The notes under the pieces were generated by a model. The model searched no databases, was not told the origin of the DNA, and saw nothing but the letters and a program-made list of their open reading frames with translations. Below are positions 42,263 through 51,036 of a stretch of DNA of 64,000 nucleotides, in pieces. The stretch is from JAWSUT01 sp033549345. GTDB lineage: Bacteria > Bacillota > Dethiobacteria > Dethiobacterales > Dethiobacteraceae. Where the stretch lies: NCBI GenBank assembly GCA_033549345.1, contig JAWSUT010000006.1, forward strand, positions 56,060 to 120,059. Reading direction: 5' to 3'. Every line of letters starts with the position of its first letter. The first letter of the stretch is position 1. A program made the position numbers and the translations under genes.

Positions 42263-44647
42263 CTAGTTGCGCAGCGGCTTGCCTGTCTTTAACAGGTGCC
42301 CCATCCGCTGCTGTGTTTTCGGCTGCATGCAGAGATGGACAAACGCTTCCCTCTCCAGATCCAGCAGGTATTGTTCCGTTACCCAGGTGTTTGCCGGGAC
42401 ATTCCCGCCCGTCATGATATAGGCCAGTTTCTCCGCCAGGTATGCGTCATACTCAGAGATTTGACGGCCTTCTTTCATGTTGAATATGCCGGCCTGGATG
42501 TGGGCAAACCCGGTTTCGCCGATGACACGGATTTTACGTTCAACAGGAGGCTTGTATCCGGCAGTCGCCATACCCAAAACAGCTTGCTTCGCGTCAAAGA
42601 TCAGCCGGTCCTGGTTTGTCACAAAACCGTCCTGCGGCCTCATATATCCCAGTTTTTTAGCTTCCTTGGCACTGGTGCCTACTTTGGCCTGAGCCACATT
42701 CATAAATGACGCTACAATCAGCGGAGTTAAATCCACCGCCTCATTATCCATCACATTTTCCACACTGCGGATAACCATTTCCTTGGTACCGCCGCCGGCG
42801 GGGATGACCCCGACGCCCAGTTCAACAAGCCCCATGTATGTTTCCGCCGCGGCAAGGATCCTGTCGGAATGGGCCAGGACTTCATACCCTCCGCCCAGAG
42901 CCATGCCGTGAGGTGCGGCAACAACCGGCCTGCCGCAGTATTTCAGCCGCATCAGGGACTGCTGGAACTGACGAACAGCCAGGTGCAGCTCATCCCATTC
43001 TTCTGCCTGCGCTTCCATCAGCACCATCATTAAATTTGCACCGACGCAGAAATTCTTAGCCTGGCTGGCAATCACCATGCCTTCCCAGTTCTTTTCCACC
43101 TCGTCTGCCGATTTGTAAATCATGGAGAGAACATCCGGGCCCAGAGCCTGGCGCTGTGAATGAATTTCCAGGCAGACTACACCATCACCAATATCGATCA
43201 GGCTGGCACCTGTGTTGGACTTAATGATCCGGCCCTGTTCCTTAAAGTCGGGTAGATAAATAGTGCCAAAAGGCGCCGGCAGCTCCTGATACTGCTTGGT
43301 CTTAAAGTCATAATAGAATGTCTTGCCGGCGTCTTTCTTATAAAAAGACGTGATACCGGCAGCCAGCATTTCTTTGACCATCGGAGGCACAGTGCCGCCT
43401 TCCTTTTCAATCCGTTCAACCACTTCTTTGACACCAACGGCATCCCAGTTCTCAAAAGGTCCAAGTTCCCAGTTGAAACCCCAGCGCATGGCCCGGTCAA
43501 CAGAGACAATATCATCGGCAATCTCTTCGGCTTTCAGTGCAGCATAAGTCATCATATCCCGCAGAGCTTTCCAGGCGAATTTGCCGCCCTTGTCGTCCGC
43601 TTTGAGCAGAACCTGGATTCGCTCCGGCACCGAGGAAGCATTTTTTGTCGCCTCCAGGCTGGCGAAACGTGCTTTTGCCTTGTCACGGTACTCCAGTTTC
43701 TCTAAATCCAGCGTCAGGATGCGCTTTTCTCCGCCGCTCTTTTCTTTTTTGTAGAAACCCTGGCCGGTTTTTTCACCCAGCCAGCGCTGCTTATACATCT
43801 CTTCCAGGAAGGAGGGGATTTTAAACGCTTCCACTTCCCAGTCTTCCGTGACTTTTTCACCGACGTTTTGTGCCACATGCAGGAATATATCAAGGCCGAC
43901 CATATCCAGTGTACGGAATGTCGCACTTTTGGGACGACCCATGGCAGGTCCTGTTACGGCATCCACTTCCTCAATTGTCAGGCCCTCTTCCTGCATGGCT
44001 CTCGCTGTGGCCAGCAAACCATAGACACCGATTCTGTTCCCGATAAAGTTGGGTGTGTCTTTGGCCGGAACCACGCCTTTGCCCAGAACCCTGTCACCAA
44101 AATCTTTCATAAACTCAACAAGAGCCGGGTCGGTGTCTTCGCCCGGGATTATTTCCAGCAGCTTCATGTAGCGCGGCGGATTAAAAAAGTGTGTACCTAA
44201 AAACGCTTTGCGAAACTCGGGTGAGCAGTGGGAAACCATTTCATTTACTGAAAGTCCGGACGTGTTCGTGCTGACGATCATACCCGGTTTCCAATACTTC
44301 TCTACCCGCTCATAAAGACTCTTTTTAATGGCCATATTTTCCGCCACGACTTCAATAACCCAGTCCACACCTGAAATTTTCTCCAGGTCGTCATCCAGGT
44401 TGCCCGGTGTCAGCAGGCTCACATCATCCTTCAGATAGAGGGGAGACGGCTTCATTTTTTTAAGATTTTCGACTCCCTTAACAGCCAGCTTATTTCTGAG
44501 TGCAGGGCTTTTCTTCTCTTCCTCAGAGAGATCAGGCGGCACGATATCCAAGACCAGACAAGGAATACCCACATTTGCCAGATGTGCGGCAATACTGGCT
44601 CCCATTGTACCGGCTCCCAGAACCGCGGCGCTTTCAATCTTTCTCAT
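42263..44647 (-). CDS. fadN: 3-hydroxyacyl-CoA dehydrogenase / enoyl-CoA hydratase fusion
   Basis: This 794-residue two-domain protein carries an N-terminal NAD-binding dehydrogenase (AAVLGAGTMGASIAAHLANVG; GTHFFNPPRYMKLLEIIPG) and a C-terminal crotonase domain (HGMALGGGYEVLAHSDRI; MGLVELGVGVIPAGGGTKEM). Order and length match Bacillus FadN (YusL). It performs the hydration and oxidation steps of beta-oxidation. As first gene of the fad operon it faces a MarR regulator across 267 bp. CACAGGAGGTG precedes the ATG. Confidence 0.95.
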   Translation of the reverse strand: MRKIESAAVLGAGTMGASIAAHLANVGIPCLVLDIVPPDLSEEEKKSPALRNKLAVKGVENLKKMKPSPLYLKDDVSLLTPGNLDDDLEKISGVDWVIEVVAENMAIKKSLYERVEKYWKPGMIVSTNTSGLSVNEMVSHCSPEFRKAFLGTHFFNPPRYMKLLEIIPGEDTDPALVEFMKDFGDRVLGKGVVPAKDTPNFIGNRIGVYGLLATARAMQEEGLTIEEVDAVTGPAMGRPKSATFRTLDMVGLDIFLHVAQNVGEKVTEDWEVEAFKIPSFLEEMYKQRWLGEKTGQGFYKKEKSGGEKRILTLDLEKLEYRDKAKARFASLEATKNASSVPERIQVLLKADDKGGKFAWKALRDMMTYAALKAEEIADDIVSVDRAMRWGFNWELGPFENWDAVGVKEVVERIEKEGGTVPPMVKEMLAAGITSFYKKDAGKTFYYDFKTKQYQELPAPFGTIYLPDFKEQGRIIKSNTGASLIDIGDGVVCLEIHSQRQALGPDVLSMIYKSADEVEKNWEGMVIASQAKNFCVGANLMMVLMEAQAEEWDELHLAVRQFQQSLMRLKYCGRPVVAAPHGMALGGGYEVLAHSDRILAAAETYMGLVELGVGVIPAGGGTKEMVIRSVENVMDNEAVDLTPLIVASFMNVAQAKVGTSAKEAKKLGYMRPQDGFVTNQDRLIFDAKQAVLGMATAGYKPPVERKIRVIGETGFAHIQAGIFNMKEGRQISEYDAYLAEKLAYIMTGGNVPANTWVTEQYLLDLEREAFVHLCMQPKTQQRMGHLLKTGKPLRN

Positions 44648-44777
44648 CCCCGAATAGCACCTCCTGTGAATATTTTTACTTGTTAAATATTTATGCTAAC
44701 AAATTCGTTAATGAACCTTAAATTCCTGCTAAATTTTTAATATTTACAAAAATATTTCAATTCTTTTTATTAATAGG

Positions 44778-44812
44778 TGCAAATACTTGCAAAAATGAGA
44801 ACAAATTTTGCA
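44778..44812. promoter_or_regulatory. TGCAAA-type repeats between fadN and the MarR gene
   Basis: TGCAAAA (44788-44794) and TTTTGCA (44806-44812) are inverted 7-bp half-sites, and TGCAAAT (44778-44784) repeats ten bases earlier. They sit in the divergent promoter region, 40 bp before a plus-strand TATAAT at 44852-44857. They are a plausible but unproven MarR operator. Confidence 0.45.
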
Positions 44813-44914
44813 TCATAAAATAAACCTCTGGAATTTTGAATCTGCAAATGGTATAATCAATAAACTATTGAACGCTATTATCATTGTTATATATAATAAC
44901 AGAAGGAGGTAAAC

Positions 44915-45412
44915 ATGATGGTTGATTTTAAGGAAACCGAAGTCTTTACCACAGCATTTCAGGAAATTTTTCCCAAGTTGATGCATTATCTGGAAACAGA
45001 AGAAATCCGTGAACTAACCGGCCTGGGCATCACCCCCGGTCAGATTAATGCACTTCTTATTCTTTATATGCACGATGACCTGACGATGGGGGCGCTCAGT
45101 ACCGAAATTTATCTGGCAGAGAGCGCTGCGACACGGCTGGTGGACCGCCTGGTAAAGATCAACCTTGTCAAACGAAAAGGCGATGACAAAGACCGCCGGG
45201 TTGTGCGCGTTTATCTAACCTCATATGGCAGACAGTTAGCAAGCCTGGTCTTTGAGCGCCGCTCCAAGCGCTTCCGCAATCTCTCGGAGAGACTCTCCCC
45301 TGAAGAACGGGAAATGCTGATCAAGTCCGTCAAAGCCGTGCTGCGTGTCTTCGAAGAGCTTGAAACAGAAGCCGACAAAAATTCAAACGGGCAGAAAACA
45401 GAAAAAAAATGA
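44915..45412 (+). CDS. MarR family transcriptional regulator
   Basis: The 165-residue winged-helix protein has the MarR pattern: TPGQINALLILYMHDDLTMGALSTEIYLAESAATRLVDRLVKINLVKRKGDDKDRRVVRVYLTSYG, with the wing arginine and aspartate pair DRR. Helices on each side form the dimer. Divergent from fadN, it probably controls beta-oxidation in response to an acyl or other small ligand; this is inferred from position. AGAAGGAGG precedes tandem ATG codons at 44915 and 44918. The stop lies within a terminator. Confidence 0.92.
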   Translation: MMVDFKETEVFTTAFQEIFPKLMHYLETEEIRELTGLGITPGQINALLILYMHDDLTMGALSTEIYLAESAATRLVDRLVKINLVKRKGDDKDRRVVRVYLTSYGRQLASLVFERRSKRFRNLSERLSPEEREMLIKSVKAVLRVFEELETEADKNSNGQKTEKK

Positions 45413-45435
45413 CTGGAACTTCCAGTCATTTTTTT
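45409..45435. terminator. Bidirectional terminator between MarR and the Cys/Met enzyme
   Basis: ATGACTGGA and TCCAGTCAT form a nine-pair stem with a three-base loop, with A and T runs on both sides. It contains the MarR stop codon and serves both converging genes. Confidence 0.9.
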
Positions 45436-46594
45436 ATTTAAGGGCCGCCCTCAGGTCAGCCTGCAGGTCACTAAGATGTTCTATCCCCACAGACAATCGC
45501 AAAAGGCGGTCATGAATCCCCAATCTTGAACGAACCTCTGCGGGCATATCAGCGTGTGTCTGCAGATACGGATAAGTGATGAGTGATTCCACGCCGCCAA
45601 GAGACTCGGCAAACGTAATTAACTGCAGCCGCTCTGTTACACGTCCGGCCAATTTTGCATCTTTTACGCTAAAAGAAAGCATGGCGCCTGTACCGTCCGA
45701 CTGGATAATCTCCTGATTCCCGTCAAGGCCCGGGTAATACACTCTCTCCACCTGGGGATGCTCCCTGAGCCAGGCTGCCAGCGCCTGGGCGTTTTCCTGC
45801 TGCCTGTCCATACGCACTGCCAGTGTCTTCAGTCCGCGCAGCAAAAGCCAGCTGTCCTGGGGAGCAAGCACAAACCCGGCGCCCTGCTGGATTACCGCCA
45901 GGTCCTGGGCCAGCTTTTCATTGGCGACGGTAACCAGCCCGGCCAACAGATCATTGTGGCCGCCCAGGTATTTTGTGGCACTGTAGACAGCGATATCGGC
46001 CCCCAGTGCAAGAGGACGCTGCAGATACGGTGTCAGCAGCGTATTATCCACAATGGTCAGGATTCTTCTTTTTTTGCAGAGCCGGGCAATCGCGGCAATA
46101 TCCGTTAACCTGAGCAGCGGATTTGACGGTGTCTCCAGGAAAACGACCCGGGTTTCGGTTCTGATGGCCTGCTCCACAGCCACCGGGTCTGCTGTATCCA
46201 CATAGCTGACAGTCAGCCCGAATTTTGCCAGGATCCAATCCATCAACCGGTACGTGCCGCCGTATATTTCTTCTCCCAGAATCAAATGGTCACCGGATTC
46301 AAACAGAAAAGCCACTGCGGTAATTGCAGCCATACCCGAGGAAAAGGCAAAAGCTCCCGCTGCCTGATCCAAAGCAGCAAACGCTTCTTCCAACGCCTGC
46401 CGTGTGGGGTTGCCTATACGGGTGTAATCAAACCCGGTTGATTCCCCGGGGAGCGGGTGACGGAATGTTGCCGACTGGTAAATCGGCACACTGACAGCGC
46501 CTGTGGCCTGATCAAAGCGTACGCCGCTTTGCACGATTCGGGTGGCCAACGCCCGCCCATGCCCCTCTCCGGTTCCAAAAATCCGATTTTTCAT
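45434..46594 (-). CDS. Cys/Met metabolism PLP-dependent lyase
   Basis: The 386-residue PLP enzyme belongs to the cystathionine gamma-synthase/beta-lyase group. Motifs include YTRIGNPTRQALEE, SSGMAAITA, the PLP aspartate in TIVDNTLLTPYLQRPLALGADI and the Schiff-base lysine at residue 208 (VYSATKYLGGHND). Which of synthase, beta-lyase or gamma-lyase activity applies cannot be told from motifs alone. It is monocistronic. No SAM or T-box leader was noticed in the 143 bp before its start. Confidence 0.9.
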   Translation of the reverse strand: MKNRIFGTGEGHGRALATRIVQSGVRFDQATGAVSVPIYQSATFRHPLPGESTGFDYTRIGNPTRQALEEAFAALDQAAGAFAFSSGMAAITAVAFLFESGDHLILGEEIYGGTYRLMDWILAKFGLTVSYVDTADPVAVEQAIRTETRVVFLETPSNPLLRLTDIAAIARLCKKRRILTIVDNTLLTPYLQRPLALGADIAVYSATKYLGGHNDLLAGLVTVANEKLAQDLAVIQQGAGFVLAPQDSWLLLRGLKTLAVRMDRQQENAQALAAWLREHPQVERVYYPGLDGNQEIIQSDGTGAMLSFSVKDAKLAGRVTERLQLITFAESLGGVESLITYPYLQTHADMPAEVRSRLGIHDRLLRLSVGIEHLSDLQADLRAALK

Positions 46595-46737
46595 CCGGTA
46601 CTCTCTCCTGTATTCATATTATTCCTATATGGTATAAGATATTTTAACCCCTGTCAAGCACCTACAATAAATATAGCATTTTATTTTTAGGCAGTTTTTG
46701 TCTATAATTAAAGGCAGAAAAACCAAGGAGGTTTCGT

Positions 46738-47331
46738 ATGCGCCAATATCTTCGTCCTTTTTTATCCAATCGCTATTTTTTCTACGCCCTGCTGCTCGTT
46801 AATTTCTTTGGCACACTATACGGATTTTGGTGGTATAAAGGCCAGTTTGCCGCTACGCCGCCTTATTTATGGCTCTTTGTTGCCAATTCACCCCTGTCCG
46901 TCATGTATTTTTTTATTGTCCTTGTGCTATTCTTATATAAGAAGCGGTCCACTTTCTGGGAGGGGCTCGCCTATTTCGGCCTGATTAAGCATGGCCTGTG
47001 GACAGTGGCCATCATCACAATCTATGAATTGGCAGGCCGGACAAGCCCGGACAATTTCCTGCTTTGGTTTGGGCACGGCCTTATGGCATTGCAGGCTGTA
47101 CTCTTCTGGATATATTATGGTCTGCCGCTGCGATTTTCCCATGCCGCGGGCATTTCCGCCTGGTATCTGTTTAATGACTACCTGGACTATGTGGTGGGTA
47201 TACATCCCCGTGTAGACACGACAGTCATCCCTGTTTCCACAATCCGGACACTGGCTATAACTTATAGCATTATCCTGACTCTGCTCTATCTACATACAGC
47301 CTGGCATCATCAGCGAAAGGAGAACACATGA
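46738..47331 (+). CDS. DUF1405 membrane protein (YpjA-like)
   Basis: The 197-residue protein has about six membrane segments and the DUF1405 pattern (VNFFGTLYGFWWYKGQ; ANSPLSVMYFFIVL; LIKHGLWTVAIITIYE; DYLDYVVGIHPRVD). The function of the family is not known. CCAAGGAGG precedes the ATG. Its stop overlaps the next ATG (ATGA at 47328-47331), so it is coupled to a methyltransferase. Confidence 0.88.
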   Translation: MRQYLRPFLSNRYFFYALLLVNFFGTLYGFWWYKGQFAATPPYLWLFVANSPLSVMYFFIVLVLFLYKKRSTFWEGLAYFGLIKHGLWTVAIITIYELAGRTSPDNFLLWFGHGLMALQAVLFWIYYGLPLRFSHAAGISAWYLFNDYLDYVVGIHPRVDTTVIPVSTIRTLAITYSIILTLLYLHTAWHHQRKENT

Positions 47332-48155
47332 ACCGGGATACCCTGCAGCTATTGCGTGACCCCGCAACACACACACCTTTGGCACTGACATACTTGGAAG
47401 ACGGAACAGAGTGTCTGGCAGACGAAACCTCAGGTGCCCTGTATCCTGTCCGAAACGGTGTGCCTTGCTTTCTGGATTCTGAATCGGTTGCGGGGAGTAA
47501 CAGGAAATACAGACGGATGTACAACCTTCTCTCACCTTTTTATGATTTTGTCACCCGTACCGCCATTGTGCTGATGGGCGCCTCTGAAGAAGATGTTCGC
47601 CATGAATTCCTCTCTGAACTGGAGATTAAACCCGGGGACAGAGTGCTGGAGGTGTCTGTGGGCACCGGATCCAATCTGCGTTATCTGCCCCGCAGCGCCC
47701 GCTACTACGGCCTTGACATTTCAGAGGGGCAGTTAAAGCAGTGCCGGAAAACATTAAAACAGATCGGCCTGCAGGCCGACCTGTTTCTGGGAACAGCAGA
47801 AAAGCTTCCTTTTGAAGATAACAGCTTCGATGTGGTCTTTCACATGGGCGGAATCAATTTTTTCTCTAATCCCGCGGCCGCCGTCTGTGAGATGTATCGC
47901 GTGGCCAAACCAGGTACTAAAATGATTATCGTTGATGAAACAGACCGTTTCACTAAGAAACTGGCCAAAATTCCGATAGTCAGAGCATTTTTTAAAAGTG
48001 ACGACCAGGTTACTGTGCCGGACATCTATGTGCCGGAGGATGCGCGAGATACGGAGACCAAAGAACTCTTTAACGGCCGGCTATGGTATTTGGGGTTCCG
48101 TAAGGCACCGGCACGTGTCCAGCCAGCGGCAGTCCCCACAGATTTGCTCCAGTGA
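47328..48155 (+). CDS. Class I SAM-dependent methyltransferase
   Basis: This 275-residue protein begins with a Trm112-like segment (LLRDPATHTPLALTYLEDG, then GALYPVRNGVPCFL) and continues with a UbiE-type methyltransferase: motif I RVLEVSVGTGSNLRYL, motif II YYGLDISEGQL, and motif III-like FEDNSFDVVFHMGGINFFSNP. The zinc cysteines of the true Trm112 fold are largely missing. Substrate unknown; quinone, lipid or peptide methylation are all possible. It overlaps the DUF1405 gene, and its 3' end overlaps the convergent DUF1284 gene by 75 bp. Confidence 0.88.
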   Translation: MNRDTLQLLRDPATHTPLALTYLEDGTECLADETSGALYPVRNGVPCFLDSESVAGSNRKYRRMYNLLSPFYDFVTRTAIVLMGASEEDVRHEFLSELEIKPGDRVLEVSVGTGSNLRYLPRSARYYGLDISEGQLKQCRKTLKQIGLQADLFLGTAEKLPFEDNSFDVVFHMGGINFFSNPAAAVCEMYRVAKPGTKMIIVDETDRFTKKLAKIPIVRAFFKSDDQVTVPDIYVPEDARDTETKELFNGRLWYLGFRKAPARVQPAAVPTDLLQ

Positions 48156-48473
48156 AAAATGCAGAAACACACTCTTTAACTTCCTCTGTAACTCACTATA
48201 AGATCTGCATTCGCCGGGAACCACCTCAAGAAGCTGCAAAATCCGTCTGTCCCGCTCCCGCACATCCGCATCTACCAGCCCGCACTCCCCGTCTGCCTGA
48301 TGTGGACACTGCAGACAGATATCGTCCGGGCCGTCGACGAGACAAACGGCCTGGTCCGGATTCTCGGCCAGTCGGTCGGCGAGAGCAGTTATATTGCCGA
48401 TGAACGCCGGGCTGTAACCCCGCCCCTGAAATCTGGGCAAACACAGCAGGTGATGTCCACGCACATTGATCAT
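48081..48473 (-). CDS. DUF1284 domain-containing protein
   Basis: The 130-residue protein matches DUF1284: MINVRGHHLLCLPRFQGRGYSPAFIGNITALADRL at the N-terminus, then conserved cysteines (DICLQCPHQADGECG; ICGDCRWLDTC) that may bind zinc or an iron-sulfur cluster. Function unknown. Its ATG follows the thiE stop directly (TAA-ATG), so it is coupled to thiE. The last 75 bp overlap the convergent methyltransferase gene. Confidence 0.85.
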   Translation of the reverse strand: MINVRGHHLLCLPRFQGRGYSPAFIGNITALADRLAENPDQAVCLVDGPDDICLQCPHQADGECGLVDADVRERDRRILQLLEVVPGECRSYSELQRKLKSVFLHFSLEQICGDCRWLDTCRCLTEPQIP

Positions 48474-49124
48474 TTAGCAGCCCGCCTGCCGGATGCGTTC
48501 CCGAATTTTTTCCACAGCAGCTTCGATATCCGCACAACCCACAAGCGCCGACACCATGGCCGAGCAGGAAACGCCGCGCCGCCGCACATCCAGAATATTC
48601 TCTTCTGTAATCCCGCCGATAGCCACCAGCGGGATTTTATAATTGTTGGCAATCGTTTCAATCAGGTCCAACCCCACAGGCTCCCCGGCGTCTTTTTTGG
48701 TCTGTGTGCCAAAGACCGGTCCCACACCAATATAGTCGGCACCGCGGGCAATGGCATCTTCCACCTGTGCCGGCGTGTCGGCCGAAACGCCAATCACCAT
48801 CTCCGGGCCCACCAGCCTGCGCACCGCATCAGCCGGCAAATCATCCTGTCCCACATGGACGCCGCCGGCCTTGCTCAGGATAGCAATATCCACATCGTCA
48901 TTGACAATAAACAGCACACCGGCAGGCTTGCACATCTCCCGGATCACCCGGCATTCCTCGTATTTTTCCCGCTTGCTCTTATCCTTTTCCCGGTATTGAA
49001 TAATCTTCACCCCGGCATTGACCATCTGCCGTACCGCCTCCAGATTATCACCGCCCGGTGTAAGTTCCTCACAGGTGATACCATAAATATCAGTCTTAAA
49101 AATCTTATCAACTCTGTCCCGCAT
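48474..49124 (-). CDS. thiE: Thiamine-phosphate synthase
   Basis: The 216-residue TIM-barrel enzyme joins HMP pyrophosphate and thiazole phosphate to form thiamine phosphate. Motifs: VKIIQYREKDKS, GVLFIVNDDVDIA, GGVHVGQDDLPAD, IGVSADTPAQ and ADYIGVGPVFGTQTK with IPLVAIGGI. The ATG at 49124 follows AAAGGGGGC; a longer frame to 49214 begins inside a repeat and is not used. No TPP riboswitch was recognised, and no other thi gene is present, so thiamine salvage is possible. Confidence 0.93.
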   Translation of the reverse strand: MRDRVDKIFKTDIYGITCEELTPGGDNLEAVRQMVNAGVKIIQYREKDKSKREKYEECRVIREMCKPAGVLFIVNDDVDIAILSKAGGVHVGQDDLPADAVRRLVGPEMVIGVSADTPAQVEDAIARGADYIGVGPVFGTQTKKDAGEPVGLDLIETIANNYKIPLVAIGGITEENILDVRRRGVSCSAMVSALVGCADIEAAVEKIRERIRQAGC

Positions 49125-49180
49125 GACACAGCCCCCTTTCCCTTGTATTATACCGACCCAAAGCCACCCATGTAAAGCAA

Positions 49181-49214
49181 ATGAAGACGCGGGGACAGGT
49201 TCCACTGTCTTCAT
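49181..49214 (+). repeat. Chimeric REP-like hairpin upstream of thiE
   Basis: ATGAAGAC and GTCTTCAT form the outer stem, but the inner arms do not match: the left reads GCGG as in 35714-35750, the right reads CCACT, close to the CCGCT of 49265-49301. The core GGGGACAGGTT is intact. Confidence 0.85.
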
Positions 49215-49264
49215 CGAACAGGTTTAGTAATAAATTACCAGACAGAGCTGGGTGAGACTGCAGA

Positions 49265-49301
49265 AATGAAGACAGCGGAACCTGTCCCCGCTGTCTTCAT
49301 T
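49265..49301 (-). repeat. REP-like hairpin at the bioY stop codon
   Basis: AATGAAGACAGCGG and its exact complement form a 14-bp stem around AACCTGTCC. It ends one base before the bioY stop and points opposite to the copy at 49181-49214. Confidence 0.92.
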
Positions 49302-49302
49302 C

Positions 49303-49875
49303 TTACTTGCTATCTGTTTTGAGAGTGAATCTTTGGCTGGCAGTGATGGAATGGAGAACTTTTTGCGCCAGCAGGGATGAAGCCGCAACTTTAACCAGGT
49401 CACCCGGGATATAGGGCAGCATGGCGATGACGGCTTTATCGGCGGGCCAGCCCAATACTTTGGCCATTTGCCAGACTCCCGGGATGTATACGGCGATGAC
49501 GCCCCCCGTGAATGCCGCAAGGATTAAAATACTTAGTGGTGTCCTGGCCTGCTTCTCCGTCAGTTTACCGATAATATAGGCACCCGGTACAAAGCCCCAG
49601 ATAAACCCGCCGGAATAGCCGGCCAATACGCCTGCACCGGCCATAGCGCCGGCAAAAACAGGCAGCCCGGCTATGCCAAGTAAAATGTAGATGATTTGAC
49701 TCATCGCCCCTTTTTTGGCACCAAGAAGCATACCCGCCAGCATGACGGCAAAGGTCTGTCCCGTAATCGGCGGTAGTCCCGCCGGCATGGGAATGGTGAT
49801 ATAAGCCATAATCGATGTCAATGCGGCAAATAAAGCAATCAAAGTAAGGTCACGTACGGAATATTTCTGTTTCAT
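49303..49875 (-). CDS. bioY: Biotin transporter BioY
   Basis: The 190-residue membrane protein is the substrate-binding S component of an ECF biotin transporter: LTLIALFAALTSIMAYITIPMP, PPITGQTFAVMLAGMLLGAKKGA, AGYSGGFIWGFVPGAYIIGKL and a final IPGDLVKVAASSLLAQKV. The ATG at 49875 follows AGGGGG by seven bases. A BirA operator overlaps its promoter, so expression should fall when biotin is plentiful. No biotin synthesis or ECF energising genes are in view. Confidence 0.95.
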   Translation of the reverse strand: MKQKYSVRDLTLIALFAALTSIMAYITIPMPAGLPPITGQTFAVMLAGMLLGAKKGAMSQIIYILLGIAGLPVFAGAMAGAGVLAGYSGGFIWGFVPGAYIIGKLTEKQARTPLSILILAAFTGGVIAVYIPGVWQMAKVLGWPADKAVIAMLPYIPGDLVKVAASSLLAQKVLHSITASQRFTLKTDSK

Positions 49876-49905
49876 CTGCTGTCCCCCTAACTTTATGTTA
49901 GCAGG

Positions 49906-49960
49906 ATTATAGCACGATATTTTTTTAATTGTCAACCTATATTTTTTATTTGGTTAACAA
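49906..49960 (-). promoter_or_regulatory. bioY promoter with BirA operator
   Basis: On the minus strand TTGTTAACC (49952-49960) and GGTTGACAA (49929-49937) are separated by 14 bp, the spacing and half-sites of Firmicute BirA operators. The second half-site contains the -35 TTGACA (49930-49935), followed after 18 bp by TATAAT (49906-49911). BirA bound with biotinyl-AMP would block RNA polymerase. Confidence 0.85.
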
Positions 49961-49971
49961 TAGCTTCCACG

Positions 49972-51036
49972 TCAAGCAATGGTCACTTCGTTGTCGAGGT
50001 AAACATCCTGAATGGCATGGAGCAGTTCCACACCTTCATCCATTGGCTTCTGGAACGCTTTACGGCCGGAAATCAAGCCCATGCCGCCTGCACGCTTATT
50101 AATCACAGCCGTACGCACCGCTTCCGCCAGATCGTTTTTGCCGGAAGGCCCACCTGAATTAATCAGTCCCGCCCTGCCCATATAGCAGTTGACAACCTGG
50201 TAGCGCGTCAGGTCGATGGGGTGCTCCGAGGTAAGTTCATCATACACCTTTTGATGTGTCTTCCCAAAGTCTTTACCGTCTTTGGCACTGATTTGTGTAT
50301 ACCCGCCGTTTACCTCCGGCAGTTTCTGTTTAATAATATCGGCTTCAATCGTGACCCCGAGGTGGTTGGCCTGGCCGGTCAAATCAGCGGCCGTATGGAA
50401 GTCCCTGCCTTCAATTTTAAATGCCGGGTTTCTCAGATAACACCAGAGTACAGTAAACATCCCCAGCTCATGTGCCAGGCGAAACGCCTCGGAGACTTCC
50501 CGGATTTGACGGCCGGACTCTTCCGAACCGAAATAAATCGTGGCACCCACACCAAGGGCCCCCATTTCGCGGGCCTGGCGCGCATGGGCAAACATAATCT
50601 GGTCATGGGTATTGGGATAAGAAAGCAGCTCATTGTGATTGAGCTTAACAATAAACGGGATTTTATGTGCGTATGTTCTGGCCACCGCCCCCAATACGCC
50701 CAGCGTTGAAGCAACGGCGTTGCAGCCGCCTTCCATCGCCAGCTTAACAATATTTTCCGGATCAAAATAGACCGGGTTGGGTGCAAATGAGGCTCCGGCG
50801 GAATGCTCAATCCCCTGATCCACAGGCAAAATGGAAAGATAGCCTGTACCCGCCAGCCGGCCATGCCCGAAGAATGACTGCAGACTGCGCAAAACCGTTA
50901 CCGGCCGGTCTGAGGGTGCAAAGATTCTGTCCACAAAATCAGGGCCGGGCAAATGCAGCATTTCTTTCTTAACGGTTTTGCATTCATGCTCCAATAAGTA
51001 TTGTGCATCAGCACCTAAGCGTTCTTTTGTTTTCAC
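49972..51036 (-). CDS. fbaB: Class I fructose-bisphosphate aldolase (DhnA/FbaB type)
   Basis: The 354-residue protein belongs to the DeoC/LacD-type class I aldolases, with LSILPVDQGIEHSAG, IPFIVKLNHNELL, GALGVGATIYFGSE and a C-terminal GGMGLISGRKAFQKP. It would interconvert fructose 1,6-bisphosphate and triose phosphates through a Schiff base. The substrate could also be another sugar phosphate. A GTG start lies eight bases after AGGAGG. It is single and precedes bioY, which has its own promoter. Confidence 0.9.
   Translation of the reverse strand: MKTKERLGADAQYLLEHECKTVKKEMLHLPGPDFVDRIFAPSDRPVTVLRSLQSFFGHGRLAGTGYLSILPVDQGIEHSAGASFAPNPVYFDPENIVKLAMEGGCNAVASTLGVLGAVARTYAHKIPFIVKLNHNELLSYPNTHDQIMFAHARQAREMGALGVGATIYFGSEESGRQIREVSEAFRLAHELGMFTVLWCYLRNPAFKIEGRDFHTAADLTGQANHLGVTIEADIIKQKLPEVNGGYTQISAKDGKDFGKTHQKVYDELTSEHPIDLTRYQVVNCYMGRAGLINSGGPSGKNDLAEAVRTAVINKRAGGMGLISGRKAFQKPMDEGVELLHAIQDVYLDNEVTIA

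Noticed and set aside
47632..47644. Core-like GGGGACAG inside the methyltransferase gene
   Set aside because: It encodes a conserved PGDRVLE motif and has no paired arms.
49125..49214. N-terminal extension of thiE
   Set aside because: It starts inside a repeat element, has no family similarity, and a good ribosome site serves the ATG at 49124.
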